Assembly: GCA_025359905.1 (NCBI GenBank)
Contig: JANYDF010000090.1
Location: 1-64,000 of the forward strand
DNA from: Rhodospirillales bacterium
GTDB taxonomy: Bacteria > Pseudomonadota > Alphaproteobacteria > Acetobacterales > Acetobacteraceae
Length of the DNA stretch: 64,000 nucleotides
Direction of reading: 5' to 3'
A program made the translations under genes and the position numbers. Positions 42,707 through 51,179 of the stretch are shown piece after piece (position 1 is the stretch's first letter; each line of letters starts with the position of its first letter). The notes beneath the pieces were generated by a model that saw only the letters and a program-made list of their open reading frames with translations, ran no database searches and was not told the DNA's origin.

Positions 42707-43645
42707 ATGCGTCATACCTATCTGGCGGCGACCGCTGGCGTGCTGCTCGGGCTGGCGGCGAGTGCTGCGAGTGCTGCCGATCCGGCTTCGTGCAAGGCGG
42801 TTCGCTTCTCGGACATCGGCTGGACCGACGTGACCGCGACCACCGCGCTGACCAGCCTGATCCTGAAGGATCTGGGCTACGCACCGAAGATCACCGTGCT
42901 GTCGGTGCCGGTGACCTATCAGTCGCTGAAGAACAAGGACTTAGACGTGTTCCTCGGCAACTGGATGCCGAGCATGGAGGCGGACCGCAAGCCGTTCACC
43001 GACGATAAGTCGATCAACGTGCTGGGCGCCAATCTGGAAGGCGCCAAGTACACCTTGGCGGTGCCGCAATACTCCTACGACAAGGGCCTGAAGGATTTCG
43101 CCGACATTCAGAAGTTCGGCAAGGATCTGAACTTCAAGATCTACGGCATCGAGCCGGGCAACGACGGCAACCGGCATGTTCTTGACCTGATCAAGGACAA
43201 GAAGATGGGCTTTGAGAAGTTCGCGCTGGTCGAGTCGAGCGAGCAGGGCATGCTGTCGCAGGTTGAAAAGGACTATCGCGGCAAGAAGCCGATCGTGTTC
43301 CTCGGCTGGGAACCGCATCCGATGAACAAGAAGTTCAAGATGCAGTACCTGACCGGCGGCGATGACACGTTCGGCCCCAACTTCGGCGGCGCGACGGTGT
43401 TCACCAACACGCGCGTGGGCTACGTCACCGAATGCCCGAATGTTGGCAAGCTGCTGTCCAACCTGAAGTTCGATCTCGCGGGCGAAGACGCAATGATGGA
43501 CAGCATCCTGAACAAGAACATGGACCCCGCCAAAGCCGCAGCGCTGTGGCTGAAGGCCAACAAGGCCGTGCTGACCGGCTGGCTCGACGGCGTGACCACG
43601 CTGGACGGCAAGCCCGGCCTCGCGGCCGTGCAGGGCAAGCTGTAA
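42707..43645 (+). CDS. choX: Choline/betaine ABC transporter substrate-binding protein (ChoX-like)
   Basis: A 312-residue periplasmic binding protein with a Sec signal peptide ending ~residue 23 (ASAASAAD). It has the aromatic residues expected to cage a quaternary ammonium: Trp in SDIGWTD, Trp in LGNWMPSM, Tyr in VPQYSYD and Trp in FLGWEPHPM. This pattern is that of ChoX rather than ProX. GGGAGG lies 7 nt before the ATG; an in-frame GTG directly upstream is less likely. First gene of a three-gene importer. Confidence 0.9.
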   Translation: MRHTYLAATAGVLLGLAASAASAADPASCKAVRFSDIGWTDVTATTALTSLILKDLGYAPKITVLSVPVTYQSLKNKDLDVFLGNWMPSMEADRKPFTDDKSINVLGANLEGAKYTLAVPQYSYDKGLKDFADIQKFGKDLNFKIYGIEPGNDGNRHVLDLIKDKKMGFEKFALVESSEQGMLSQVEKDYRGKKPIVFLGWEPHPMNKKFKMQYLTGGDDTFGPNFGGATVFTNTRVGYVTECPNVGKLLSNLKFDLAGEDAMMDSILNKNMDPAKAAALWLKANKAVLTGWLDGVTTLDGKPGLAAVQGKL

Positions 43646-43655
43646 CAACCACGAC

Positions 43656-43684
43656 GCCCCCTGCCTGCACGGCAGGCGGGGGGC
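43656..43684 (+). promoter_or_regulatory. Stem-loop between choX and choW
   Basis: GCCCCCTGCCTG (43656-43667), loop CACGG, and CAGGCGGGGGGC (43673-43684) form a 12-bp stem with one G-U pair. It begins 11 bp after the choX stop and precedes choW. Such hairpins after binding-protein genes often stabilise the upstream mRNA or partly terminate transcription, raising the ratio of binding protein to membrane parts. Confidence 0.65.
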
Positions 43685-43705
43685 CTTGGCGCCGGGGGGC
43701 AAGCG

Positions 43706-44563
43706 ATGGAGCGGTTGGTGGCGTTCATCACCGACAACAAAGTGCCGGTGGGCGACTGGATGGCCGACATTGTCGAGTTCATCAAGGACAACACGCTCAG
43801 CCTGTTCGACATCGTCACCGCGAGCATCAGCTTCGTGGTGGATAGCTTCACCGGCGCGCTGGAATGGATGCCTGAGCCGATCCTGATCGTGCTGCTGGCG
43901 GGGGCAACCTATGTGCTGCGGCGGTCCTGGAGTCTGGCCGGCTTTGTAGCCTTCGCGTTGTTGTTCGTGCTCAACCAGGGCTACTGGACCGAGACTATGG
44001 AGACGCTGACGCTGGTGTTGTTCGCGACACTCGCCTCGGCGCTGATCGGCGTGCCGCTCGGCATCGCCGCGGCACATCGGCCCTGGCTGTATCAGGCGCT
44101 GCGCCCGGTGCTGGATTTGATGCAGACGCTGCCGACCTTCGTGTATTTGCTGCCAACGCTGGTGCTGTTCGGGCTCGGCGTGGTGCCCGGCCTGATTTCG
44201 ACGGTGATTTTCGCGCTGCCGGCGCCGGTGCGGCTGACCCATCTGGGCATCACCTCGGTACCGCGTCCGCTGATCGAAGCGGGTGAGGCGTTCGGCGCCA
44301 CCAAGCGGCAATTGCTGTGGAAAGTGGAACTCCCCGCCGCCCGCGCGACGATCTTTGCCGGGATCACGCAATGCATCATGCTGTCGCTGTCGATGGTGGT
44401 GATCGCCGCGCTGGTGGGTGCAGGCGGGCTTGGCGTGCCAGTGGTGCGCGCGCTCAATCAGGTGAAGGTCGGTATGGGGTTCGAAGCCGGATTCGCCATC
44501 GTGCTGGTCGCCATCGTGCTTGACCGGGTCTGCCGCCCCGCCGAACAGAACGTGCCGCGATGA
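43706..44563 (+). CDS. choW: Choline/betaine ABC transporter permease (ChoW/ProW-like)
   Basis: A 285-residue permease with five to six membrane helices. It contains the family loop GEAFGATKRQLLWKVELPAA (the ATPase contact) and QTLPTFVYLLP. It works with ChoX and ChoV. The stop overlaps the ATPase gene (ATGA). A G-rich ribosome site precedes the ATG. Confidence 0.92.
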   Translation: MERLVAFITDNKVPVGDWMADIVEFIKDNTLSLFDIVTASISFVVDSFTGALEWMPEPILIVLLAGATYVLRRSWSLAGFVAFALLFVLNQGYWTETMETLTLVLFATLASALIGVPLGIAAAHRPWLYQALRPVLDLMQTLPTFVYLLPTLVLFGLGVVPGLISTVIFALPAPVRLTHLGITSVPRPLIEAGEAFGATKRQLLWKVELPAARATIFAGITQCIMLSLSMVVIAALVGAGGLGVPVVRALNQVKVGMGFEAGFAIVLVAIVLDRVCRPAEQNVPR

Positions 44564-45774
44564 GCCACGCAGTCGCGTTCGAGAATGTCGATATCGTCTT
44601 CGGGTCCGGCAACGGCGGCAAGCGGCGCAAGCAGCGCGAGGAAGCATTGCGGCTGCTCGACGCAGGCAAAACCCGCAGCGAGATCGCGGCCGCCACCGGG
44701 GCGGTGGTCGGCGTGGCGGGCGCCAACCTGACCGTGCGGCCCGGCGAAATTTGCGTGCTGATGGGGCTGTCCGGCTCCGGCAAATCCACGCTGCTGCGCG
44801 CGGCGAACGGTTTGAATCAAGCCACGCGCGGCAGAATTTTGGTGCGCGACGGCGCGGCGCAGGTCGATGTGGTGAGTTGCGACGCAGCCACGTTGCGCCG
44901 GGTGCGGATGCAGCGCGTAGCGATGGTGTTCCAGCAATTCGCGCTGTTGCCGTGGCGCACCGTGCGGGAGAATGTTGGCTTCGGGTTGGAACTGCGTGGC
45001 ATGGCGGTGGCCGAGCGGCGGCAAATCGTCGATGAAAAATTGAAATTGGTCGGCCTGGAAACCTGGGGCGACCGCTATGCCAGCGAACTTTCAGGCGGCA
45101 TGCAGCAGCGCGTCGGGCTGGCGCGGGCGTTTGCCACCGATGCCGATATTCTGCTGATGGATGAGCCATTTTCGGCGCTTGACCCGTTGATCCGCACCAA
45201 GTTGCAGGACGAGTTGCTGGCGCTGCAGGCCGCAGTGAAAAAGACCATTCTGTTCGTCAGTCACGACCTGGATGAGGCGCTGAAGCTCGGCAACACCATC
45301 TCGATCATGGAAGGCGGCCGGATCGTGCAAACCGGCACGCCGGAAGACATCGTGCTGCGTCCGGCGGATGCGTATGTGGCGGAGTTCGTGCAACACATGA
45401 ACCCGCTGAACGTGCTGAAGGGTGGCACGGTGATGCGCGCTGCCAGCGTGCTGCGCACGGACGGCGATAGCCTGCTGCTGGATGCGGCCGGGCACTATGC
45501 GGTGACGCTGGATGATCGCGGCGCGCCGCAATCGGCCCGCTGCGGCCGGACTGCGCTGCCCGTTTTGCCAGTGGACAGCTTCGATCCGTCGAATAGCGCC
45601 CTGGCGGCGGGCATTGTGCTGGTGCCACGCGACATGCCGCTGCGCATGGTCGTGCAGTTGCGGCAGGCCAGCGGCCATCCCGTGCTGCTGCACGAGGCGG
45701 GGCGGTTTGCCGGCGTGTGCGACGACGCGGAAATGCTGCGCGCCCTAAGCGGGGTTGCCCGTACCGGCACGTAG
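44560..45774 (+). CDS. choV: Choline/betaine ABC transporter ATP-binding protein (ChoV/ProV-like)
   Basis: A 404-residue ATPase with Walker A GLSGSGKST (~residues 69-77), Q-loop VFQQFALLPWRT, signature LSGGMQQRV (~180-188) and Walker B ILLMDEPFSALDP (~200-212). A ~110-residue C-terminal extension resembles a regulatory (CBS-like) region. N-terminal insertion LLDAGKTRSEIAAATGA is typical of glycine-betaine/choline ATPases. The 3' end overlaps the convergent photolyase gene by 30 bp. Confidence 0.93.
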   Translation: MSHAVAFENVDIVFGSGNGGKRRKQREEALRLLDAGKTRSEIAAATGAVVGVAGANLTVRPGEICVLMGLSGSGKSTLLRAANGLNQATRGRILVRDGAAQVDVVSCDAATLRRVRMQRVAMVFQQFALLPWRTVRENVGFGLELRGMAVAERRQIVDEKLKLVGLETWGDRYASELSGGMQQRVGLARAFATDADILLMDEPFSALDPLIRTKLQDELLALQAAVKKTILFVSHDLDEALKLGNTISIMEGGRIVQTGTPEDIVLRPADAYVAEFVQHMNPLNVLKGGTVMRAASVLRTDGDSLLLDAAGHYAVTLDDRGAPQSARCGRTALPVLPVDSFDPSNSALAAGIVLVPRDMPLRMVVQLRQASGHPVLLHEAGRFAGVCDDAEMLRALSGVARTGT

Positions 45775-47292
45775 CGTGCGCAACGCCGCCGCCTGCGTCC
45801 GGATTGCCGCGAGCTGCGGCGCGGCCAGACGCGCAAGGTTGCGCACCTGCATCGCCATCCGCTGATTGCCGCGCAGCGCGGTTTCATGCCGCGCCAGATA
45901 ATCCCAATACAGCGTGGTGAACGGACAGGCGCCGGCTCCCGTGGCCTGCGCTGGATCGAACGGGCAAGTAGTGCAATAATTGCTCATGCGCTGGATGTAT
46001 TTGCCGCTGGCCACATACGGTTTGCTGGCCATCATCCCGGCATCGGCGTACTGGCTCATGCCCAGCGTGTTGGGCAGTTCCACCCATTCCACCGCATCGA
46101 CGTACACGGCCAAATACCATTCATGCATCGCGCGCGGGTGCACGCCCAGCAGCAGTGCGTACAGTCCGGTCACCATCAGGCGCTGGATGTGATGCGCGTA
46201 GCCCAGGCGCAGCGTCTGCCTGATGGTCTCACTCAGGCAGGCCATGGGCGTGTCGCCGGTCCAGTAGAAGTCCGGCAGCGCCGCGTGCGCCTGCATGGCG
46301 TTGCGTTCCAGATAGCCCGGCATCTGGGTCCAGTAGATGCCGCGCACATATTCGCGCCAGCCGAGAATCTGGCGGATGAAACCCTCCACGGCGGCCAGCG
46401 GTGCGCGCCCTGCGTGGTAGGCGGCCTCGGCGGCTTCCACCACTTCTCGCGCGGACAACAGTTTCAGATTCAGCGAAGACGCCAGCAGCGCGTGATAGAG
46501 GAACGGCTCGCCTTGCCAGATCGCATCCTGATACTGCCCAAACAGCGGCAGGCGCTGGGTGACGAAGGCGCCCAGCGCCTGCAGTGCCTGCGGGCGGGTC
46601 ACCGGCCAGTTGAAACTGTCCAGCGTGCCGGGGTGGGCAGCGAAGCGGTCGTTGACCAGATCGATCACCGCGCTGGTGATGGCATCGGGCGGGAAATTGG
46701 GCGGGGCTGGCACGGCACCGGGGCCGGCGTGGCCGAAGCTGCCCCGGTTTTCGGCATCGAAATTCCATGCGCCGCCAACCGGCTCGCCGTTGTGCATCAA
46801 CACGCCGGTGCGGCGGCGTAATTCACGGTACCAGTATTCCAGCCGGATTTGCTTGCGCCCTCCGGTGTGGGCCGCGAAGTCGCGCACGGTGCTGAAGAAA
46901 TGCCGGTCGTCGCGGATATCGAGCGTCAAACCGGCGTCGTGCGCCACGCCGCGCAGGCTGTGCAACACCCGCCAGTCGCCGGGCGCGGTCAGCACCAGCC
47001 CAACAGGTTGCATTTGCGCTATAGCAGCGCGCAGTTCTCTGGCCAGCGTGGCGCGATTGTCCGGCGCGTCCATCGCGGTGTAGCGAACGTCAATCCCGCG
47101 CTCACGCAGTCCGGCGGCGAAGTGGCGCATGGCGCTGAGAAACAGCACGATGCGCTGTTTGGCGGACGGCACGTGGGTGGCTTCCTCGGCCACTTCGGCC
47201 ATCCACACCGCATCCTGCGCAGGGTCGAACCCGTCGAACGCAGCGGCGTGAGCGTCCAGTTGGTCGCCGAGGATCAGGATCAGGTGGCGCAT
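45745..47292 (-). CDS. Iron-sulfur bacterial cryptochrome/(6-4) photolyase family protein
   Basis: A 515-residue protein of the FeS-BCP photolyase group. The N-terminal alpha/beta domain begins MRHLILILGDQLDAHAAAFDGFD. The FAD-binding helical domain contains GFIRQILGWREYVRGIYW and NTLGMSQYADAGMMASKPY. A 4Fe-4S cluster is supported by CTTCPFDPAQATGAGACPF and an earlier Cys. Relatives repair (6-4) photoproducts or act as light sensors. The ATG at 47292 gives the family start. It overlaps the DUF2256 gene by 13 nt, a common pairing. Confidence 0.9.
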   Translation of the reverse strand: MRHLILILGDQLDAHAAAFDGFDPAQDAVWMAEVAEEATHVPSAKQRIVLFLSAMRHFAAGLRERGIDVRYTAMDAPDNRATLARELRAAIAQMQPVGLVLTAPGDWRVLHSLRGVAHDAGLTLDIRDDRHFFSTVRDFAAHTGGRKQIRLEYWYRELRRRTGVLMHNGEPVGGAWNFDAENRGSFGHAGPGAVPAPPNFPPDAITSAVIDLVNDRFAAHPGTLDSFNWPVTRPQALQALGAFVTQRLPLFGQYQDAIWQGEPFLYHALLASSLNLKLLSAREVVEAAEAAYHAGRAPLAAVEGFIRQILGWREYVRGIYWTQMPGYLERNAMQAHAALPDFYWTGDTPMACLSETIRQTLRLGYAHHIQRLMVTGLYALLLGVHPRAMHEWYLAVYVDAVEWVELPNTLGMSQYADAGMMASKPYVASGKYIQRMSNYCTTCPFDPAQATGAGACPFTTLYWDYLARHETALRGNQRMAMQVRNLARLAAPQLAAIRTQAAALRTLRAGTGNPA

Positions 47293-47444
47293 CGCGCTGC
47301 CTTGCGTTTGCGGCACGCGGCCGAACAATAGCGCACACTGTCCCAGGTGCGCGCCCATGCCTTGCGCCACGTCATTGCCCGCCCACAGGCCGCGCAGGGT
47401 TTGCTGGGCAGCGCCTGTTTATTGCCCTTGAAGCCAGATTTCAT
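47280..47444 (-). CDS. DUF2256 zinc-ribbon-like small protein
   Basis: A 54-residue protein: KPCAACGRAMTWRKAWARTW followed by DSVRYCSAACRKRK. Two CxxC-type pairs (CAAC and CSAAC) suggest zinc binding. DUF2256 genes are often next to iron-sulfur photolyases, as here with a 13-nt overlap, and their function is unknown. No ribosome site is obvious before the ATG at 47444. Confidence 0.85.
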   Translation of the reverse strand: MKSGFKGNKQALPSKPCAACGRAMTWRKAWARTWDSVRYCSAACRKRKAARCAT

Positions 47445-47550
47445 CTGCCTTTTATGGGGTCGCGGCTGCCCCTGCAAAGGTGCGGGTTGCCGCGCCGCGC
47501 AGTTCGCGGGACAAATCTGCAAGGATTGATCATAAGGCGGAACCGCCCTC

Positions 47551-48759
47551 ATGTACGCGCTGCTCAAATCTTGGCGGGTGTTAGAGGCCGCCGCTTTCGT
47601 TGCGGCACCGCTGGCCGGCATGACGCTGGCGCAACTGGGGTGCGAGGTCATCCGGCTGGACCCGCCCGGCGGCGGACTGGACGCGCAGCGCTGGCCGGTG
47701 GATCGGCATGGCAACAGCCTGTACTGGGCCGGGCTGAACAAGGGTAAGAAGTCGGTCGTGGTGGATACGCAGCGCGCCGAGGGACGCGAGCTGGCGCAGG
47801 CGCTGGCGACGGCGCCCGGGCCCAACGCGGGATTGCTGCTGACCAATATGCCGCAGCGCGGCTGGCTGGAATTCGCCGCCCTGGCGGCCAGGCGCCCGGA
47901 CGTGATTCTGGCGCAGGTGAAGGGCAATCGGGATGGATCGAGCGCGCTGGACTACACGGTGAACTGCGCCGTGGGCTTCCCGCTTGCCACCGGCCCGGCG
48001 GGCTGGAGTGCCCCGATCAACCATGTCCTGCCAGCCTGGGATGCGATCACCGGCGTTACCGCCGCACTTGGGCTGGTGGTGGCGGCGCAGCAACGGCAGG
48101 CGGATGGCAAGGGGCGGATGCTGTCGGTGGCGCTGTCCGATGTGGCGATCGCCATGGCCGGTAACCTGGGCCATATCGCCGAAGCCGAGATCAACGGCGA
48201 GTCGCGCGCCCGGCACGGCAACGATCTGTTCGGCGCATTCGGCGGCGATTTCGCCGATGTCGATGGGCGGCGGCTGATGGTGGTGGCGCTCACCCCACGG
48301 CAATGGCGCGCACTCGGCGTGGCCACCGGACTGGCGGAAAAATTCACCGCCCTCGGCGCGTTGCTCGGGCTCGATCTCGACAGCGAGGGCGACCGCTTCA
48401 AGGCGCGTGACGCTATTGCGCTGCTGCTGCGGCCGTGGTGCGCCGAGCGGACGTTTCAGGAAATTTGCGAGGCATTCGACAATGCCGGAGTTTGCTGGGG
48501 GCCGTACCAGACCTTCGCCGAAATGGTGGCGCACGACCCGCGCTGCTCGCCGCTGAACCCGATGATGCAGCACGTGATGCAGCCGGGGATCGGGCAATAT
48601 CTGATGCCCGGCTCGCCGTTGGAATTCGATGGCGTGGCGCGCGAGAAGATCGTGCCAGCCCCGCGCCTGGGCCAGCATACCGATGAAGTTTTGGCGAATG
48701 TGCTCGGGTTGCCCGCCCACGCTATCGGGAAGCTGCACGATAGCGGGGTGATCGCCTGA
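47551..48759 (+). CDS. Class III CoA-transferase family protein resembling 2-methylfumaryl-CoA isomerase
   Basis: A 402-residue CaiB/BaiF-family protein. VLEAAAFVAAPLAGMTLAQL near the N-terminus, SLYWAGLNKGKKSVVVD, ALDYTVNCAVGFP and INHVLPAWDAITG resemble Mct, the intramolecular CoA transferase (2-methylfumaryl-CoA isomerase) of the 3-hydroxypropionate cycle. No other gene of that cycle is nearby, so the true substrate may differ. It stands alone, divergent from the photolyase pair. Confidence is high for the family and moderate for the isomerase assignment. Confidence 0.75.
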   Translation: MYALLKSWRVLEAAAFVAAPLAGMTLAQLGCEVIRLDPPGGGLDAQRWPVDRHGNSLYWAGLNKGKKSVVVDTQRAEGRELAQALATAPGPNAGLLLTNMPQRGWLEFAALAARRPDVILAQVKGNRDGSSALDYTVNCAVGFPLATGPAGWSAPINHVLPAWDAITGVTAALGLVVAAQQRQADGKGRMLSVALSDVAIAMAGNLGHIAEAEINGESRARHGNDLFGAFGGDFADVDGRRLMVVALTPRQWRALGVATGLAEKFTALGALLGLDLDSEGDRFKARDAIALLLRPWCAERTFQEICEAFDNAGVCWGPYQTFAEMVAHDPRCSPLNPMMQHVMQPGIGQYLMPGSPLEFDGVAREKIVPAPRLGQHTDEVLANVLGLPAHAIGKLHDSGVIA

Positions 48760-48854
48760 TTGCGCCGTCGCTCGTCGCCTGGCGGCGCTTGGCCATGCTG
48801 TTGCCGTATGCCCTGCTGCCCCGCGAAATGCCCTGCTGTTCGAGGCGCGATCCG

Positions 48855-49640
48855 TCAGCCCAGAACTGCCACCAACTGTTCAAATACCCCCGGCCCGCCG
48901 CCGACGACCGGGTTGCCCTTGGTCAGCCCGTCGCCGGCGAGGAAATCATTGGTGCGCCCGCCCGCCTCGGTGATCATAAGCAGCGCCGCGAGGCAGTCCC
49001 ACGAGTTGATGTGCGCCTCGACATAGCCGAGCAGCCGCCCGGCGGCGACGTAGCACAGGCTGATGGCGCCAGAGCCGTTGCGGTGGAACATGCCGCCAGC
49101 TTCTAGCAGCCGAGTCATGGCCGGGATCAATTGCTTGGGGCCAATGCGGACCGAATACCCCATGCTGGTAATGCCGTCGCGCAACGTGGCGCCCTGGTGC
49201 ACCTGGATCGGCCGGCCGTTCAGCGTCGCGCCATGGCCGCGCCGGGCAAGGAACAATTCGCCGCTCGCTGGGCCGCAGACCAGCCCCAGTTCGGTGACGC
49301 CGTCGGCCACGAAGGCAATCGAGATGCACCAGTTGGCCATGCCGCACAGGAACGGCTGGGTGCCGTCGATCGGGTCGACCACCCAGATGCCGCGCGCACC
49401 TTCCAACGCAGTGGGGCCGGTTTCCTCGCCGAAGAAGGCGTCCTCAGGAAAGCGCTGCTTCAGGCTGTTCTGGATCAGCAATTCGGTTTGCACGTCGGCC
49501 TCGCTGGCCATGTCTTGCACGCCTTTGGACGTGATGGTCAGGGCTGCGAGGTTGTTGAAATAGCCGAGCGCCAGCGCGCTTGCCTTGGTCATCAGGTCCT
49601 GGGCAAAGGCGAAACGCTCGGCGAGTTCTTGATCGGTCAC
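48855..49640 (-). CDS. Inositol monophosphatase family protein
   Basis: A 261-residue Mg-dependent phosphatase. Metal-site motifs are visible: GEETG (~residue 70), WVVDPIDGTQPF (~86-97) and SWDCLAALLMITEAGG (~212-227). Substrates in the family include inositol phosphates, PAP and sugar phosphates. A GTG start overlaps the ROK kinase stop (GTGA), so the two form an operon and may act on the same sugar. An upstream in-frame start is possible but would extend into the kinase gene. Confidence 0.88.
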   Translation of the reverse strand: MTDQELAERFAFAQDLMTKASALALGYFNNLAALTITSKGVQDMASEADVQTELLIQNSLKQRFPEDAFFGEETGPTALEGARGIWVVDPIDGTQPFLCGMANWCISIAFVADGVTELGLVCGPASGELFLARRGHGATLNGRPIQVHQGATLRDGITSMGYSVRIGPKQLIPAMTRLLEAGGMFHRNGSGAISLCYVAAGRLLGYVEAHINSWDCLAALLMITEAGGRTNDFLAGDGLTKGNPVVGGGPGVFEQLVAVLG

Positions 49641-50539
49641 GATGCATCCTTCCACAGCCAAGCCGCCCCGCGCACACCGCTGGCGTCGCCGTGCTTGGCT
49701 TTGACAATCGGCGTGTCGAACACCGGGCTGAACGTGTAGCCAGCCAGCGCCGCCGGCAGTTCGCTATACAATTCCTCGACATTGGACATGCCGCCGCCCA
49801 TGACAAAAATGTCCGGGTCGAGAATGTTCACCACCATCGACAGGCCGCGCCCCACCCGGTCGACGTAGCGTTTCCACAACATTCCGGCCAGCCGGTCGCC
49901 CGCGCGCATCAAGCCGATGATCTCGGCCGAGCGCAGGGATTGCCCGGTGTGGCGCAGGTATTCGTTCTGAAAGCCGGTGCCGGAGACCCAGGTTTCCATG
50001 CAACCATGGCGGCCGCAATAACAAGGCTGACCGGGAATTTCCGTCACATCCGGCCAGGGCAGCGGCGAGTGGCCCCATTCGCCGGGCGTGTTGTTCGGCC
50101 CGTGATGCGCCCGCCCGCCGGTGGCGACCCCGCCGCCGGCGCCGGTGCCGAGAATGACCGCGAACACCACGTTGTAACCGGCGCCCGCACCGTCATGCGC
50201 CTCGGACGCGGCGAGGCAATCGGCGTCGTTTTCGACGATGATCTCGCGGCCGATGGCGGCGCGCAGATCGGCTTCGACCGGCTTGTTCAGAATCCAGGTC
50301 GCACTGGCGCCCTTGGCAAGCCGGGATTTCGGCGCCAGCGAGCCGGGAATGCCAATGCCGATCTGGCCGCGCTGGCCGGTCTGGGTTTCCAGATCGGCGA
50401 TCACTTGCGCCACGGCCTGGATGCAGGCGGCATAGTCCTCGCGCGGCGTGTCGCGGCGCAGGCGCAGCAGTTCCACCCCGTCCGGGCGCATCGCCACGCC
50501 TTCGATCTTGGTGCCGCCCCAGTCGATGCCGATGAACAC
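49637..50539 (-). CDS. ROK-family sugar kinase
   Basis: A 300-residue kinase with FIGIDWGGTKIEG at the N-terminus, VENDADCLAASEA (catalytic Asp), GTGAGGGVATGGRAHHG and the zinc-binding CYCGRHGCMETWVSG. The zinc motif separates it from the NanK-like protein at 9925-10809, which lacks it. Likely substrates are glucose, fructose or N-acetylglucosamine. The GTG at 50539 follows GGAGG at 5-nt spacing. It is co-transcribed with the phosphatase gene. Confidence 0.88.
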   Translation of the reverse strand: MFIGIDWGGTKIEGVAMRPDGVELLRLRRDTPREDYAACIQAVAQVIADLETQTGQRGQIGIGIPGSLAPKSRLAKGASATWILNKPVEADLRAAIGREIIVENDADCLAASEAHDGAGAGYNVVFAVILGTGAGGGVATGGRAHHGPNNTPGEWGHSPLPWPDVTEIPGQPCYCGRHGCMETWVSGTGFQNEYLRHTGQSLRSAEIIGLMRAGDRLAGMLWKRYVDRVGRGLSMVVNILDPDIFVMGGGMSNVEELYSELPAALAGYTFSPVFDTPIVKAKHGDASGVRGAAWLWKDAS

Positions 50540-50638
50540 ATCCGCCTCCGCCAAGCCGCAGCACCCTAAACGCGCGGCCAAGCCGGCGGCAACCGGCTGG
50601 CTTGCGGGGCATGGCTGCGCTGTGCTTGGAGGGGTGCG

Positions 50639-51169
50639 ATGCGCAAAGGAACCGCCGTGCCCGACGATAGCAACGAAATTTCGCCCGGCCGTGCCCGGCT
50701 GTATCGACTGGCCGCCGAACTTGGCATCGAGATGCCGGAGGTGAGCCACCCCGCCGTGTTCACCGTCGAGGAAGCCGAGGCGCATCCGCATGGGCTGCCG
50801 GGGCTGGACACCAAGAACCTGTTCCTGAAGGACGCCAAGGGCCAGTTGTTCCTGCTGACCGCACGCGCCGACCGGCGCGTCGACATGAAGGCGCTGCCCG
50901 CCATCATCGGCAGCAAGCGGCTGTCGTTCGGCAGCGCAGATGCGCTGTTCGACGCGCTGGGCGTGCTGCCCGGATCGGTGACGCCGCTGGCGATGATCAA
51001 CGACACCGCGCACCGGGTGAGCTTCTCGCTCGACCGCGCGCTGGCTGAGGCGGAGCACGTGGTGTGTCATCCGCTGGTGAACACGGCCAGCGTGTCGTTG
51101 CGCGCGGCGGATTTGCTGCGGCTGCTGGCGGCGATGGGTGTTGATGTGCGGATTGCCGATCTGGACTGA
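50639..51169 (+). CDS. Prolyl-tRNA editing protein (ProXp-ala/YbaK family)
   Basis: A 176-residue free-standing editing domain that hydrolyses mischarged Ala-tRNA(Pro). The conserved TKNLFLKDAKGQLFLL (~residues 58-73) holds the catalytic Lys region, and SPGSVTPLA-like GSVTPLAMIND follows (~118-128). It lacks synthetase domains. GGAGG is 6 nt before the ATG. Convergent with the following unknown gene. Confidence 0.9.
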   Translation: MRKGTAVPDDSNEISPGRARLYRLAAELGIEMPEVSHPAVFTVEEAEAHPHGLPGLDTKNLFLKDAKGQLFLLTARADRRVDMKALPAIIGSKRLSFGSADALFDALGVLPGSVTPLAMINDTAHRVSFSLDRALAEAEHVVCHPLVNTASVSLRAADLLRLLAAMGVDVRIADLD

Positions 51170-51179
51170 GGCCGCGCGC

